This document shows, in pieces, positions 17,170 to 26,069 of a DNA stretch of 64,000 nucleotides; position 1 is the stretch's first letter; each line of letters starts with the position of its first letter. Source of the stretch: Betaproteobacteria bacterium (lineage in GTDB: Bacteria > Pseudomonadota > Gammaproteobacteria > Burkholderiales > Casimicrobiaceae). The notes below the pieces were generated by a model. That model did not search any database. It saw only the letters and a program-made list of their open reading frames with translations, and had not been told where the DNA came from. The stretch spans positions 124,001 to 188,000 of the forward strand of contig JADKEV010000009.1 in assembly GCA_016717855.1 (NCBI GenBank), written 5' to 3'. The position numbers and the translations under genes were made by a program.

Positions 17170-18588
17170 GTGAACGCAGCGTCCGATCTGTACGACCTGG
17201 CCCGCGGCAACGACCCGGCGCGGCCCTACTGGAATCCCGAACGTGAAACGATGGCGGCCGAGCCGATGGCGGCGCTGCAGCTGCAGAAGCTCAAGGCGCA
17301 GCTGCATTACCTGGAGCAGAATTCGGTCTTCTACCAGGCGAAGTTCAAGGCGGCGGGTTTCGTCCCGCAGGACTTGCGCACCATCGCCGACCTGGCGGCG
17401 CTGCCGTTCACGACCAAGGACGAGCTGCGCAGCAGCCAGGATGCCGCGCCGCCGTTCGGCCTGCACCAGGCGGCGCCCATGGACCGGATCGTGCGGACCA
17501 CTGCGACCTCGGGCACGTCGGGCCAGCCGGTGTACCAGGGCTACTCGCGCGAGGATGTCGCGCGGCGCAGCGAAAGCGTCTGCCGCGGGTTCTGGGGTTA
17601 CGGAATCCGGCCGGGCGACCGTTTCGTCAACGCCTTTGCGCTGAGCATGTTCTCGGCAGGCGTGCCGTTCAACGTGGCCATCGAGCACATGGGCGTCGTC
17701 AGCATTCCCGCCGGCGCCGAAAGGAAGGCCGAGGGCGTGCTCAAGATCCTCCGCGACCTGCGGGCCACCGCGCTGGTGGCCACGCCCTCGTTCGTCGCTT
17801 ACCTCGCGGAGAAGGCGCCGGAGGTCCTCGGCATCCCCGCCAGCGAGCTCGGGTTGCGGGTGGTGTGCGGCGGCGGCGAGTCCGGCTTCGAGCTACCCGC
17901 CTTCCAGCGGGAGATGGAGCGCCTGTGGGGGACGAAGCACGTCTACGACTGGGCCTCGGCGTCCGACGCGCATCCCAACGTGTTCGCGCACTGTCACGTG
18001 CGCGACGGCAAGCATCACCTGACTCCCGACCTCGTCCTCGTGCAGCTGATCGATCCGGTGACGGGACAGGTCAAGGCGATCACCGAGGGCGCCGAGGGCG
18101 AGTACATCGTCACCCATCTCGACCGCGAGGCCTGCCCGCTCGCGCGCTACCGCACCGGCGACATCCTGCGCGTGCGCACCAACCCGTGCGCGTGCGGGCG
18201 CACCGGCTTCCGGATGGACATCGTCGGCCGCTCCGACGACATGCTCATCGTGCGCGGCATCAACGTCTTTCCGACCGCGATCGTCAAGATCGTCGGCACC
18301 TTCCTGCCACAGACCACGGGCAAGGCGCAAGTCGTGCTGCCCGCGCGCGGTCCCAAGGTCGAGCCGCCGCTGCGGGTGCGGGTGGAGTGCGGCGAGGGCG
18401 TCGACCCGGCCAACTCGCGGGAGCTCGCGGACGCCATCGAGCGCAGGATACGCGCCGACCTGACCGTCACGGCGCAAGTCGAGCTGGTCGCATTCGGCGC
18501 CCACGAGCGGACCGCGGCCAAGACCCGGCTGGTCGTCATCGAGCCGCCGGCGGACGGCGCGCAAGGGTCGCAAGGTAGCGGAAGATGA
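17170..18588 (+). CDS. PaaK-like AMP-dependent CoA ligase
   Basis: 472 residues of the phenylacetate-CoA ligase subgroup: ATP plus acid plus CoA to acyl-CoA. Seen: the P-loop TTATSGTSGQPVYQGY at about 110-125, GGGESGFELP, YDWASASDAHPN at the acid-binding/adenylation site, YRTGDILRV, the Cys-containing NPCACGRTGFRMDIVGRSDD, and a C-terminal AAKTRLVV with the probable catalytic Lys. GTG start 8 bp after AAGG. The acid substrate is not evident and need not be aromatic. Overlaps the flavin reductase gene by ATGA. First gene of the plus-strand unit behind operator C. Confidence 0.88.
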   Translation: MNAASDLYDLARGNDPARPYWNPERETMAAEPMAALQLQKLKAQLHYLEQNSVFYQAKFKAAGFVPQDLRTIADLAALPFTTKDELRSSQDAAPPFGLHQAAPMDRIVRTTATSGTSGQPVYQGYSREDVARRSESVCRGFWGYGIRPGDRFVNAFALSMFSAGVPFNVAIEHMGVVSIPAGAERKAEGVLKILRDLRATALVATPSFVAYLAEKAPEVLGIPASELGLRVVCGGGESGFELPAFQREMERLWGTKHVYDWASASDAHPNVFAHCHVRDGKHHLTPDLVLVQLIDPVTGQVKAITEGAEGEYIVTHLDREACPLARYRTGDILRVRTNPCACGRTGFRMDIVGRSDDMLIVRGINVFPTAIVKIVGTFLPQTTGKAQVVLPARGPKVEPPLRVRVECGEGVDPANSRELADAIERRIRADLTVTAQVELVAFGAHERTAAKTRLVVIEPPADGAQGSQGSGR

Positions 18589-19082
18589 CCGCCGGGCACG
18601 TCGGCGAGCCCTTGCTGCGGCGGGCGTTCCGGCAATTCGCGACCGGCGTGGTCCTGGTCTACGCGCGCGGGAACGGCGCCGGCGTCTTTGCCGCGCAGGC
18701 CTGTGCGTTCAATTCGCTGTCGCTCGACCCGCCGCTGGTCCTGTGGAGCCTGGACAAGGCGGCGCCACACTTCGCCGACTTCAAATCCTCGTCGTCGTTC
18801 GCCATCCACATCCTCGCCGACGACCAGCAACCAATGCTGCAACAGGCAACGGCGGCGGCGCCCGATGTGTCGGGTCCCGATTGGGCTGCCGACCCGGCCC
18901 TGGGCCTGCCTGTCCACGGCCGGTGTTCGGCTTGGTTCGCCTGCGCGCACGTCTCGTATTATGACGCCGACGACCACGGCATATTCGTCGGCGAAATCAG
19001 GGATTGCGCGTTCAGCGAGCGGCGGCCGCTGGTGCATTGCGCGGGCGAATATGTGGTGCCGTCCCCGCAGCCGCCGGTGTAG
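18585..19082 (+). CDS. flavin reductase-domain protein (first)
   Basis: 165 residues of the flavin reductase-like FMN-binding split-barrel family (HpaC/NtaB type), which supply reduced flavin to a partner monooxygenase. Seen: LRRAFRQFATGVVLV, ACAFNSLSLDPPLVLWSLDK, FAIHILADDQ and HGIFVGEIRDCAFSERRPLV. Translationally coupled to the ligase (ATGA) and followed by two ACAD-fold genes and a second copy of this domain. The pairing hints that the ACAD-like proteins may be flavin-dependent monooxygenases. Confidence 0.85.
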   Translation: MTAGHVGEPLLRRAFRQFATGVVLVYARGNGAGVFAAQACAFNSLSLDPPLVLWSLDKAAPHFADFKSSSSFAIHILADDQQPMLQQATAAAPDVSGPDWAADPALGLPVHGRCSAWFACAHVSYYDADDHGIFVGEIRDCAFSERRPLVHCAGEYVVPSPQPPV

Positions 19083-19091
19083 ACAAAGAAC

Positions 19092-19119
19092 TTGACTTCA
19101 CCGAAGATGTCCGGACAAT
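19092..19119 (+). promoter_or_regulatory. promoter and GntR operator D, ACAD genes
   Basis: TTGACT (19092-19097), 16-bp spacer, GACAAT (19114-19119). The perfect palindrome TGTCCGGACA (19109-19118) overlaps the -10. Confidence 0.6.
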
Positions 19120-19240
19120 AGGAAAAGCCGTATTAACCACATCGAGCAACCTGCCGCACGCACCGCTTCCGCGCGCCGACAGATCTTTCACTGACCTTCA
19201 CGCCGCGCCACCCCGGCTGCGCGCGACCAAACGGAAAACC

Positions 19241-20407
19241 ATGGATTTCGAATTCACGAAGCAGCAGCAGGACGTTTACGATGCAGTCGGCGCGCTGGGC
19301 AAGGACAAGTTCGCCAAGCGCGCGCGCGAATACGATGTGCGCGCCGAGACGCCGCTCGAAAACATGAAGGATTTCTTCGACGCCGGCCTGATGGGGATGA
19401 CCATCAGCGAGGACATGGGCGGGATGGGCAGCGGCGCGATGGGCACCGATCCGCTGCTGTACCTGCTCGCGGTCGAGCAGACGGCACGCTATTGCCTGTC
19501 GACTTCGCACTGCATCCACATCCACTGTCACGGCGCGCACCTGGTCGATCAGGTCGGAACGCCAGAGCAGCGCGAGCGCATCCTGGGCGGCGTCATGTCC
19601 CGCGGCGACATGCTGAACGCGACGGCAAGCGAGCCCGGGCGCACCGCCCGCGGCCTCTACAGCCTGGTTACCGAGGCCGCGCGCGTGGACGGCGGCTACG
19701 TGGTCAACGGCAAGAAGAACTACACGACGCTGGGCGACGCGGTCGCGTACAACATCCTGTTCGCCGGCATCAAGGGAGTCCCGATGCCCGACGGGCATAT
19801 CGGCCTGCTGTTCCCCAAAGGCGTCAAGGGGCTGACCATCGAGGAGGGCTCGTGGAACCCGATGGGGATGCGGGCGTCGTACAGCCCGACGCTTCTGCTC
19901 GACAACTGCATGATCGGCGACGAGAACGTGCTGGGCACCCCGGGCTTCATGCCCAGGGACCGCTGGCAGGCGCGTTTTCACCTGAGCTTCGCCGCCCAAT
20001 ACCTGGGCGGCGCGCAGGGCGTGTTCGACTATCTCGCCGAATACATCCCCAAGCGCGGCACCGCGGGCGACAGCTATGCGCAACTGCGCATGGGCGAGAT
20101 CCGCATCGGCATCGAGTCGGCGCGCTGGCTGATCTATCGGGCCGCGGCCCTGTGGCAAAGGAAAGAGATCGCCGAGGCCGAGATGTTCTCGATGCTGGCC
20201 AAGCACCGGGCGATCGAGAATGCCGTGATCGTGATGGACAAGGCCGCGCAGATCGCCGGCTCCAGTGCGTTCATGGCCGATTCCCCCCTCGCCCTCAAGT
20301 TCCGTGACCTGCGCATCCAGACGCTGCACGAGAACATCGACAAATCCGCGGCGACCCTCGGCAAGTATCATCTCGGCCAGAGCTACGACGTCACCGCGCG
20401 CCTGTAA
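19241..20407 (+). CDS. acyl-CoA dehydrogenase-fold flavoprotein (paralogue 1)
   Basis: 388 residues with the complete ACAD fold: N-terminal helices, the SEPGRTARGLYSL loop where dehydrogenases have SEPxxGSD, NGKKNYTTLG, SWNPMGMRASYSPTL and a C-terminal helical bundle. The C-terminus RIQTLHENIDKSAA aligns without gaps to the MCAD region of catalytic Glu376, so a Glu is present. RxxTLH is, however, also reminiscent of the DszC-type monooxygenase branch. Flanked by flavin reductase-domain genes. True dehydrogenase and FMNH2-dependent monooxygenase are both possible. Followed after 23 bp by a close paralogue. Confidence 0.85.
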   Translation: MDFEFTKQQQDVYDAVGALGKDKFAKRAREYDVRAETPLENMKDFFDAGLMGMTISEDMGGMGSGAMGTDPLLYLLAVEQTARYCLSTSHCIHIHCHGAHLVDQVGTPEQRERILGGVMSRGDMLNATASEPGRTARGLYSLVTEAARVDGGYVVNGKKNYTTLGDAVAYNILFAGIKGVPMPDGHIGLLFPKGVKGLTIEEGSWNPMGMRASYSPTLLLDNCMIGDENVLGTPGFMPRDRWQARFHLSFAAQYLGGAQGVFDYLAEYIPKRGTAGDSYAQLRMGEIRIGIESARWLIYRAAALWQRKEIAEAEMFSMLAKHRAIENAVIVMDKAAQIAGSSAFMADSPLALKFRDLRIQTLHENIDKSAATLGKYHLGQSYDVTARL

Positions 20408-20430
20408 TTACCGGTTCAAAGGATACGATC

Positions 20431-21597
20431 ATGGATTTTCAGTTCACGCCAAAGCAACGCGAGATCTACGAACTGGTGGGCGCGCTGGCCAAGGAAAAAT
20501 TCGCGCCCCGGGCCGCGAAGTACGACGTGCTGGCGACCTCGCCGGTGGAGAATCTGCAGGACTTCCGCGACAACGGGCTGCTCAAGCTGACGATTTCGGA
20601 AGACCTGGGCGGGATGGGCAGCGGCGCGATGGGCCGCGACCCGGTGCTCTACCTGCTGGCGATCGAGCAGACGGCCAGGGTCGACATGTCGACGGCGCAA
20701 TGCCTGCACATCCACAGTCACGGCTCGCACCTGATCGACCATGTCGGCACGCAGGAGCAGCGCGAACACTTCCTGCTCAAGGTCGTCGAGGACGGCGCGC
20801 TGTGCAACGCCACCGGCAGCGAGCCAGGACGGACCTCGCGCGGCCAGTACAACCTGACCACGTCGGCCGAACGCGTCGACGGCGGCTACGTGATCAACGG
20901 GCTCAAGAACTACGCCACGCTGGGCGACGTCGCCGACTTCAACATCATGTTCGCCGGCGTGGTGCACAAGGCGCCCAGCATGGGTCACCTGATGATCGTC
21001 GTGCCCAAGGGCACGCCGGGGCTCAGCCTCGTTCCCGATTCATGGAATCCAATGGGCATGCGCGGCGCGGCGAGCCCGTCGTTCAAGCTCGAAAACGTGT
21101 TCGTCCCCGACGATCACGTGCTGGGGGAACCCGGCGTGTACCCGCGCGAGCGCTGGCAGGCGAAGTTCCACCTGGGCTTCGCCGCGCAGTACTTGGGCGG
21201 CGCCGAGGGGATCTTCGACATCCTCACCGACTACCTGCCCAAGCGCGGCACCGCGGGCGATTCCTACGCCCAGCTGCGCGTGGGCGAGATCCGCATCGGC
21301 ATCGACTCGGTGCGCTGGCTGATCTACCGCGCGGCGTGGCTGTGGTCGCGCGGCGAGATCCAGCAGGCCGAGCTGCTTTCGCTGGAGGCCAAGCACCGCG
21401 CGATCGACAATGCGGTGATGACCATGGACAAGGCGGCGCAGGTCGCCGGATCGTCGGCGTTCTGGGCCGACTCGGCGATGGCGCGGTTCTTCCGCGACAT
21501 GCGCATCCACACGTTGCACGAGAACCTGGACAAGACGGCGGCGACGATAGGCAAGTTCTACCTGGGGCAGGAATTCGACACGACGGCGCGCCTGTGA
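20431..21597 (+). CDS. acyl-CoA dehydrogenase-fold flavoprotein (paralogue 2)
   Basis: 388 residues, the same length as the preceding gene and very similar along its whole length (MGSGAMG, SEPGRTSRGQYNL, SWNPMGMRGAASPSF, YLPKRGTAGDSYAQLRVGEI). Ends RIHTLHENLDKTAA with the Glu retained. Separated by 23 bp from paralogue 1 and by 13 bp from the second flavin reductase gene, so the four form one block. A tandem duplication that stayed full length suggests a heteromeric enzyme or two related substrates. Catalytic type undecided, as for its partner. Confidence 0.85.
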   Translation: MDFQFTPKQREIYELVGALAKEKFAPRAAKYDVLATSPVENLQDFRDNGLLKLTISEDLGGMGSGAMGRDPVLYLLAIEQTARVDMSTAQCLHIHSHGSHLIDHVGTQEQREHFLLKVVEDGALCNATGSEPGRTSRGQYNLTTSAERVDGGYVINGLKNYATLGDVADFNIMFAGVVHKAPSMGHLMIVVPKGTPGLSLVPDSWNPMGMRGAASPSFKLENVFVPDDHVLGEPGVYPRERWQAKFHLGFAAQYLGGAEGIFDILTDYLPKRGTAGDSYAQLRVGEIRIGIDSVRWLIYRAAWLWSRGEIQQAELLSLEAKHRAIDNAVMTMDKAAQVAGSSAFWADSAMARFFRDMRIHTLHENLDKTAATIGKFYLGQEFDTTARL

Positions 21598-21610
21598 GCG
21601 GGAAGTCCGG

Positions 21611-22141
21611 ATGAGCGCGCCGGTTCCGCAACGCGGCCACAAGCCCGACGTGCGGCTGCTGCGGCAGACGCTGGGCCGGTTCGTCACCGGGGTCACCGTC
21701 GTCGCCACCCGCGACGAAGAAGGCAACATGGTCGGCCTGACGGCGAACTCGTTCACCCCGGTGTCGACGCATTCCGGCCTGCTGCTGTGGAGCCTGGCCA
21801 ACAAGTCGCGCAGCCTGCTGGCCTTCACCAGATCGGCAGATTTCGTCGTCAACGTCCTGGCCGAGGACCAGATGGCGGTGTCGCGCCTGATGAGCGCGCC
21901 GGTCGAAAACCGGTTCGCCGGGCTGCAATGGGAGGGCGGCGAGATGACGGGGCTGCCCATCATCGCCGGCTGCGCCGCGTGGTTCGAGTGCCGGAAGGTC
22001 ACGCAGTACCAGGGCGGCGACCACCAGATATTCATCGGCAGGGTTGCCAATTGCGCGGTCAGCGACCGGCGTCCGCTGCTGTATTTCGCCGGCAACTATG
22101 CGTTTCCCGCCGCGCCGGCGTCCGCCGGCGTGGCAGCGTGA
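21611..22141 (+). CDS. flavin reductase-domain protein (second)
   Basis: 176 residues. Same family as the 18585 gene but better conserved: RQTLGRFVTGVTVVATRDEE, GLTANSFTPVSTHSGLLLWS, FVVNVLAEDQMAVSRLMS and HQIFIGRVANCAVSDRRPLL, with FMN-binding positions intact. Probably provides reduced FMN to the ACAD-fold proteins 13 bp upstream. Two reductase domains flanking two ACAD-fold proteins is the striking feature of this unit. Confidence 0.87.
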   Translation: MSAPVPQRGHKPDVRLLRQTLGRFVTGVTVVATRDEEGNMVGLTANSFTPVSTHSGLLLWSLANKSRSLLAFTRSADFVVNVLAEDQMAVSRLMSAPVENRFAGLQWEGGEMTGLPIIAGCAAWFECRKVTQYQGGDHQIFIGRVANCAVSDRRPLLYFAGNYAFPAAPASAGVAA

Positions 22142-22205
22142 GCATGCGATCGCAGTACGCGCCGGTTGCCCGGCGCATCGAACCATGACCTTCAAAGGAG
22201 CAATG

Positions 22206-23168
22206 ATGGACAGGAAAATTGCAATGCTTGCCGGAGTCCTGCTTGCCGCGTTCACCGCGACCGCCGTCGCGCAGCAGTTTCCGGCGAAACCGCTGCGCGT
22301 GATCCTGGGGTTCCCCGCGGCCGGCACCTCGGACAAGATCGGCCGCCTGGTGTCGAACAAGTTGTCGGAACAGATCGGCCAGCCAGTGGTGGTGGAGAAC
22401 AAGACCGGCGCCAACGGCATCATCGCCACCGACTTCGTCGCCAAGTCGGCGCCCGACGGCTATACGCTGCTGATGGTGCCCTCCGGCCACGCGATCAACA
22501 ATTCGCTCTCCACCACGGTTCCGTACGACCCGGTCAAGGACTTCGAGACGCTGACGCTGGTCGGCACCGTGCCCATGATCGCCGTGGTCAACAACAAGGT
22601 GAAGGCCAACACGGTGGCTGAACTCATCGCACTCGCCAAGGCGCGACCCGGCACCATCACCTTTGGTTCGGGCGGACCCGGAAGCTCGAATCAGCTCGCG
22701 GTCGAGCTGTTTGCCGCGATGGCCGGCATCAAGATGACGCACGTGCCGTACCGCGGGGATACGCCGGCCATCGCCGACCTGCTGGGCGGCCAGATCGACT
22801 TTGTCTTCCTCAATATCCCGGCGGCGCTGCCGCTGCTCACCAGCGACAAGGTGCACGGGATCGGCATCACCAGCCCCGCGCGCTCGCCGCTGGCGCCCAA
22901 CGTGCCGGCCATCGCGGAGACGGTTCCCGGCTACGAGGCGGGCTCGTGGCACGGCTTCTTCGCGCCGGCGAAGACGCCGAAGAACATCGTGAACCAGCTG
23001 AGCACGGAACTCAGGAAGGCCATCAATACGCCGCAGGTCAAGGATGTGCTGCTGGCCGACGGCGTCAATGTCGTGGCCAATTCGCCCGAAGAATTCGCCG
23101 CGTTCCTGCTCGTCGAAATCGACAAGTGGGCGAAGATCATCAAGACGGCCAACGTCAAGCTGCAGTAA
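22206..23168 (+). CDS. Bug-family tripartite tricarboxylate receptor (1)
   Basis: 320 residues. Periplasmic solute-binding protein of the TctC/Bug family, binding carboxylates. Signal peptide MDRKIAMLAGVLLAAFTATA cut after AVAQ. Typical segments: RVILGFPAAGTSDKIGRLVS, ENKTGANGIIATDFVAKSAP, SAPDGYTLLMV and HVPYRGDTPAIADLLGG. AAGGAG stands five bases before the second of two adjacent ATGs, which decides the start. No TctA or TctB membrane gene occurs in the window, so it works with a distant transporter or only in sensing. Confidence 0.92.
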   Translation: MDRKIAMLAGVLLAAFTATAVAQQFPAKPLRVILGFPAAGTSDKIGRLVSNKLSEQIGQPVVVENKTGANGIIATDFVAKSAPDGYTLLMVPSGHAINNSLSTTVPYDPVKDFETLTLVGTVPMIAVVNNKVKANTVAELIALAKARPGTITFGSGGPGSSNQLAVELFAAMAGIKMTHVPYRGDTPAIADLLGGQIDFVFLNIPAALPLLTSDKVHGIGITSPARSPLAPNVPAIAETVPGYEAGSWHGFFAPAKTPKNIVNQLSTELRKAINTPQVKDVLLADGVNVVANSPEEFAAFLLVEIDKWAKIIKTANVKLQ

Positions 23169-23256
23169 CCCGTGCGCGGGCCCGGGTGTGGGAAGCGGCG
23201 GGCAGGCCTGTCGTCGGCGCCAGCGCGGGGACGACAACGTGTTTGAGGAGAGCGCA

Positions 23257-23979
23257 ATGAACAGCATGACGGAAGTCCGCGCCGCGATGCCGGTTGCCGG
23301 CAGACACACCTGGCCGGGGACGAGCAGCGGCAGGGTCGCAGTTCGCGGCAGGGCTGGACCACGATGATCTTCAATCACATCTCGGCGCGCGTCCCCGGCC
23401 GGCACGATCACTTCCTGATCAACCCCTACGGCCTGTTCTACGAGGAGGTCACCGCGTCGAACCTGGTGAAGATCGACCTCGAGGGCAGGATCGTCGGTCA
23501 CAGCGACTGGCCGGTCAACGAGGCGGGCTTCATCATCCAGGCGGTCCAGCGCGGCCTCAGCGGATCCATCACCAGGCCCCGGGCGCGGTGTCCTCGCTGG
23601 AGTGCGGACTGCTGCCGCTGAGCCTCGAGGCGGCCCAGTTCTACCAACGCGTCGCGTACTACGACTTCGCCGGCATCTCCGACGACCGCGCCGAGTGCGC
23701 GCTGATCACCCCGCGCTGGCACGCAAAGGCTGTTCATGCGCAACCACGGGGTCCTGATCACGGGCCTGACCATGGGAAGCGCTGACCTGCGGTGACCTCG
23801 AGCAGGCGTGCCGGGTGCAGCTGAACATCCTCTCCGCCGGCGTGCCCTACAAGCTGATTCCGCACGAAGTCGCGTTGCACACCGTCCGGCAGGTCACGGA
23901 CAAACCCGAGCGGAACGAGCCGGTGATCGTCGCGGTGATGCGCCGGCTGGACAAGCTGCAGCCGGAGTACCGGTTGTAG
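23257..23979 (+). pseudogene. decayed class II aldolase/adducin-family gene
   Basis: Pieces of one class II aldolase follow each other in three frames: RQGWTTMIFNHISARVPG through LINPYGLFYEEVTASNLVKI and DWPVNEAGFII (to about 23550), VSSLECGLLPLSLEAAQFYQ (from about 23588), and CRVQLNILSAGVPYKLIPHE to PEYRL and a stop at 23979. The segment that should carry the zinc-binding His-x-His is deleted between pieces one and two, and more is missing before the last piece. It cannot make a working enzyme. Lies directly after a Bug receptor in the catabolic island, so an aldolase or decarboxylase step was probably once part of it. Confidence 0.85.
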
Positions 23980-24002
23980 TCGCGATAGACGGAATGGCTT
24001 CA

Positions 24003-24035
24003 GTAGGATGGGTCGAGCGCAGCGACACCCATCAT
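24003..24035 (+). repeat. dispersed 33-bp repeat, copy 3
   Basis: GTAGGATGGGTCGAGCGCAG start; two substitutions from copy 1. Lies between the aldolase remnant and dodecin. Confidence 0.8.
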
Positions 24036-24095
24036 CGCCTTCGAAACCACCTACCCCCGCAGGGCGATGGGGCAGACCGAGACATCCGGCGCGCC

Positions 24096-24302
24096 TCACT
24101 CCAGCCGGAAGCCCACCTTCAGCGTCACCTGATGGTGGGCGATGCGCCCGTCCTTGATGTGCCCGCGGATCTCGACGACCTCGTACCAGTCCAGGTGTTC
24201 CAGGGTCTTGGCGGCCTTCTCGATAGCATTGTGAATGGCGCGATCCACCGACTCGGTCGACGATCCGACGATTTCGATCAGCTTGTAAGTGTGCTCGGGC
24301 AT
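24096..24302 (-). CDS. dodecin
   Basis: 68 residues. A small dodecameric protein that stores flavin, and CoA in some members. MPEHTYKLIEIVGSSTESVD, with the Trp in HLDWYEVVEIRGHI that stacks on flavin in known dodecins, and a C-terminal HHQVTLKVGFRLE. Start ATG at 24302 with GGAGA six bases upstream. It stands alone on the minus strand beside a flavin-heavy gene block, which may be more than coincidence. Confidence 0.9.
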   Translation of the reverse strand: MPEHTYKLIEIVGSSTESVDRAIHNAIEKAAKTLEHLDWYEVVEIRGHIKDGRIAHHQVTLKVGFRLE

Positions 24303-24414
24303 TGCAATCTCCGGTGGGTGGATCGGGTCGGAACTTGCGGGCGCCATCGGCCGGGATGCCGGACCGCCGCCGCCCGCCGGGGTGCGGCCATTCTCTGCAC
24401 AACGGCGCCGAGCG

Positions 24415-25647
24415 TCAAGCCAGCCAGCGTCCGGCGATCGCCGCGCGCACGCATTGCCGCAGCGTGCCGAAGCGCACTTCCATGTCGTGGCTCGCGGTGA
24501 GGTACGCGATCTTCAGCGCGTTGGTGGCCAGCACGGCTCCGGGCGGCGGCTGCCGGTAGGAAATATGGACGCAGGTATCCGCGGTGAGGTCCACGCCCGC
24601 GGCGGCGAGGCGCCGGTCCAGCCCTTCAGCCGCCGCCTGCGCGGCGATCATCCTGTTGGTCTGAAGCAGGAACGTGGTGCCGGCATGGATCCCGGCGGAC
24701 CCCAGGAGGTCGGCGACTTCCCTGACCTGTGCCAGTGACGCATGCGGGCAGCCGACAGTGACGACATCGAGGCGCTCGCTCGCGGCCGTCGTGTAGCGCG
24801 CCGTCTCCGCCTCGATCGTCGCGCCGGTGATGGAGAGCGCATCGACCGCGCCGCCCGCCAGCGCCGCGGCGCGCGTCGGTGCTTCCGGCGTGATGCCCAC
24901 CATGTGGAAAGTGGCGAGCGGAGAGATCGTGGCGAACGCGGCGCAGAACGCGGTGAACTCGTCCAGCGTGGGCCGCGCGACGATGCCTTCGATGACCGGG
25001 ATGCGGCCGGCCGCGGCGCGGGCGACGGCGCCGCCGAGCACCGCGAACGCGTCGCTTCCCTGCACGGGCGTGTCGACTTCCACCAGCACCGAGCCACGGC
25101 GCTCGATGTCCACGTGCATCCCGTACGCGGCCGTGTAGCCGGTCAGCGCGGACGCGAGCGCGGTCGCGCCTTCGCGATTGGTGCGCGCGCCCAGCACGGC
25201 GTTGACATAGGGCGCCGTGGCGGACTCGTTCCAGGCGACCGTTTCCCCGAAGGCCGGATTGCAGCCGAGCAGGAACGGGTTGCACGAGTACGTGCCGAGG
25301 GCGCCCATGCGCTCGCAGGCCTCGAGGATGCGCAGCTGCACCTGTTCCTTCGCGTGCGCGGCCGGCGCGTGCCCGATGCTCCGGCGATCGGCCGAGAGCA
25401 CGTTCAGCGTGGTGGGCACGACGAACCGGCCGTCCTGCGCCCGCAGCGCTTCGAACAAGCGCAGCCCCGGCTCGCCGACCGAGACCCCGGAGAGGCTCAG
25501 GTGCACCGACGCCACCGGCAGCAGCGCTGCCGCGTCGAACGCGCGCGCCACCGCGGCCAGCATTCGCATGCCGAGCTGCTGCGGCCAGCCGTGCCGGCCG
25601 TCGAGCATCGCCTGCTGGTGCGCGTCGAGGACCAGGGCCGCACTCAT
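24415..25647 (-). CDS. aconitase X large (catalytic) subunit
   Basis: 410 residues of the AcnX/DUF521 family. Known members dehydrate cis-3-hydroxy-L-proline or mevalonate 5-phosphate. Seen: MLDGRHGWPQQLGMRMLAAV near the start, TYSCNPFLLGCNPAFGETVA followed by VLGARTNREGATAL (the family's signature region), DALSITGATIEAE, TVGCPHASLAQV and TNALKIAYLTASH. Separate large and small genes are the split bacterial form. Overlaps the small-subunit gene by ATGA. Third gene of the racemase-AcnX unit. Several cluster-binding and substrate residues differ from the proline-type enzymes, so the substrate is open. Confidence 0.85.
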   Translation of the reverse strand: MSAALVLDAHQQAMLDGRHGWPQQLGMRMLAAVARAFDAAALLPVASVHLSLSGVSVGEPGLRLFEALRAQDGRFVVPTTLNVLSADRRSIGHAPAAHAKEQVQLRILEACERMGALGTYSCNPFLLGCNPAFGETVAWNESATAPYVNAVLGARTNREGATALASALTGYTAAYGMHVDIERRGSVLVEVDTPVQGSDAFAVLGGAVARAAAGRIPVIEGIVARPTLDEFTAFCAAFATISPLATFHMVGITPEAPTRAAALAGGAVDALSITGATIEAETARYTTAASERLDVVTVGCPHASLAQVREVADLLGSAGIHAGTTFLLQTNRMIAAQAAAEGLDRRLAAAGVDLTADTCVHISYRQPPPGAVLATNALKIAYLTASHDMEVRFGTLRQCVRAAIAGRWLA

Positions 25648-26069
25648 GCCGCGCGGTCTCCGGCGGCCGGCGCGGCGACCTCGATGGCGCCCCCGGCGCG
25701 CACCCTCACCAATTGGCCGGTGGCCACGCACCCGAGCGGGTCGGGGACGACGCGGTGCAGCAGCGGAATGCCCGCCAGCACGGCGCCGGCGATGATCACC
25801 GCGTCGGTCTGCGTGTTGACGATGGCTGCCGGTGCGTTGCCTTCGTCGCCCAGGTTGAGGAGCCAGTAAGAGCCGCTGCTGCTGCCCTTGCCGGACGGGA
25901 AAAAGAGGACCTTGCCCGCGACCGAGAGTCCGAACCAGGGATGGCCGGGTTGCCTGACGATGCCGGTCGCGGGGTCGACCAGGCTGAACGCCAGGTTCTC
26001 CGCCGTCACCATGGCCGCCCCTTCCGCCTCGCCCTCGACGATCGCGGTGCCGCGCAGTGTGCGCGTCAT
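25644..26069 (-). CDS. aconitase X small (swivel) subunit
   Basis: 141 residues, DUF126 swivelling-domain partner of AcnX. Opens TRTLRGTAIVEGEAEGAAMV; the signature loop FPSGKGSSSGSYWLLNL carries the Ser expected at the active site; then NTQTDAVIIAGAVLAGIPLL. ATGA overlaps at both ends, with the racemase-like gene before and the large subunit after, so the three proteins are translationally coupled and probably made in fixed ratio. Confidence 0.87.
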   Translation of the reverse strand: MTRTLRGTAIVEGEAEGAAMVTAENLAFSLVDPATGIVRQPGHPWFGLSVAGKVLFFPSGKGSSSGSYWLLNLGDEGNAPAAIVNTQTDAVIIAGAVLAGIPLLHRVVPDPLGCVATGQLVRVRAGGAIEVAAPAAGDRAA

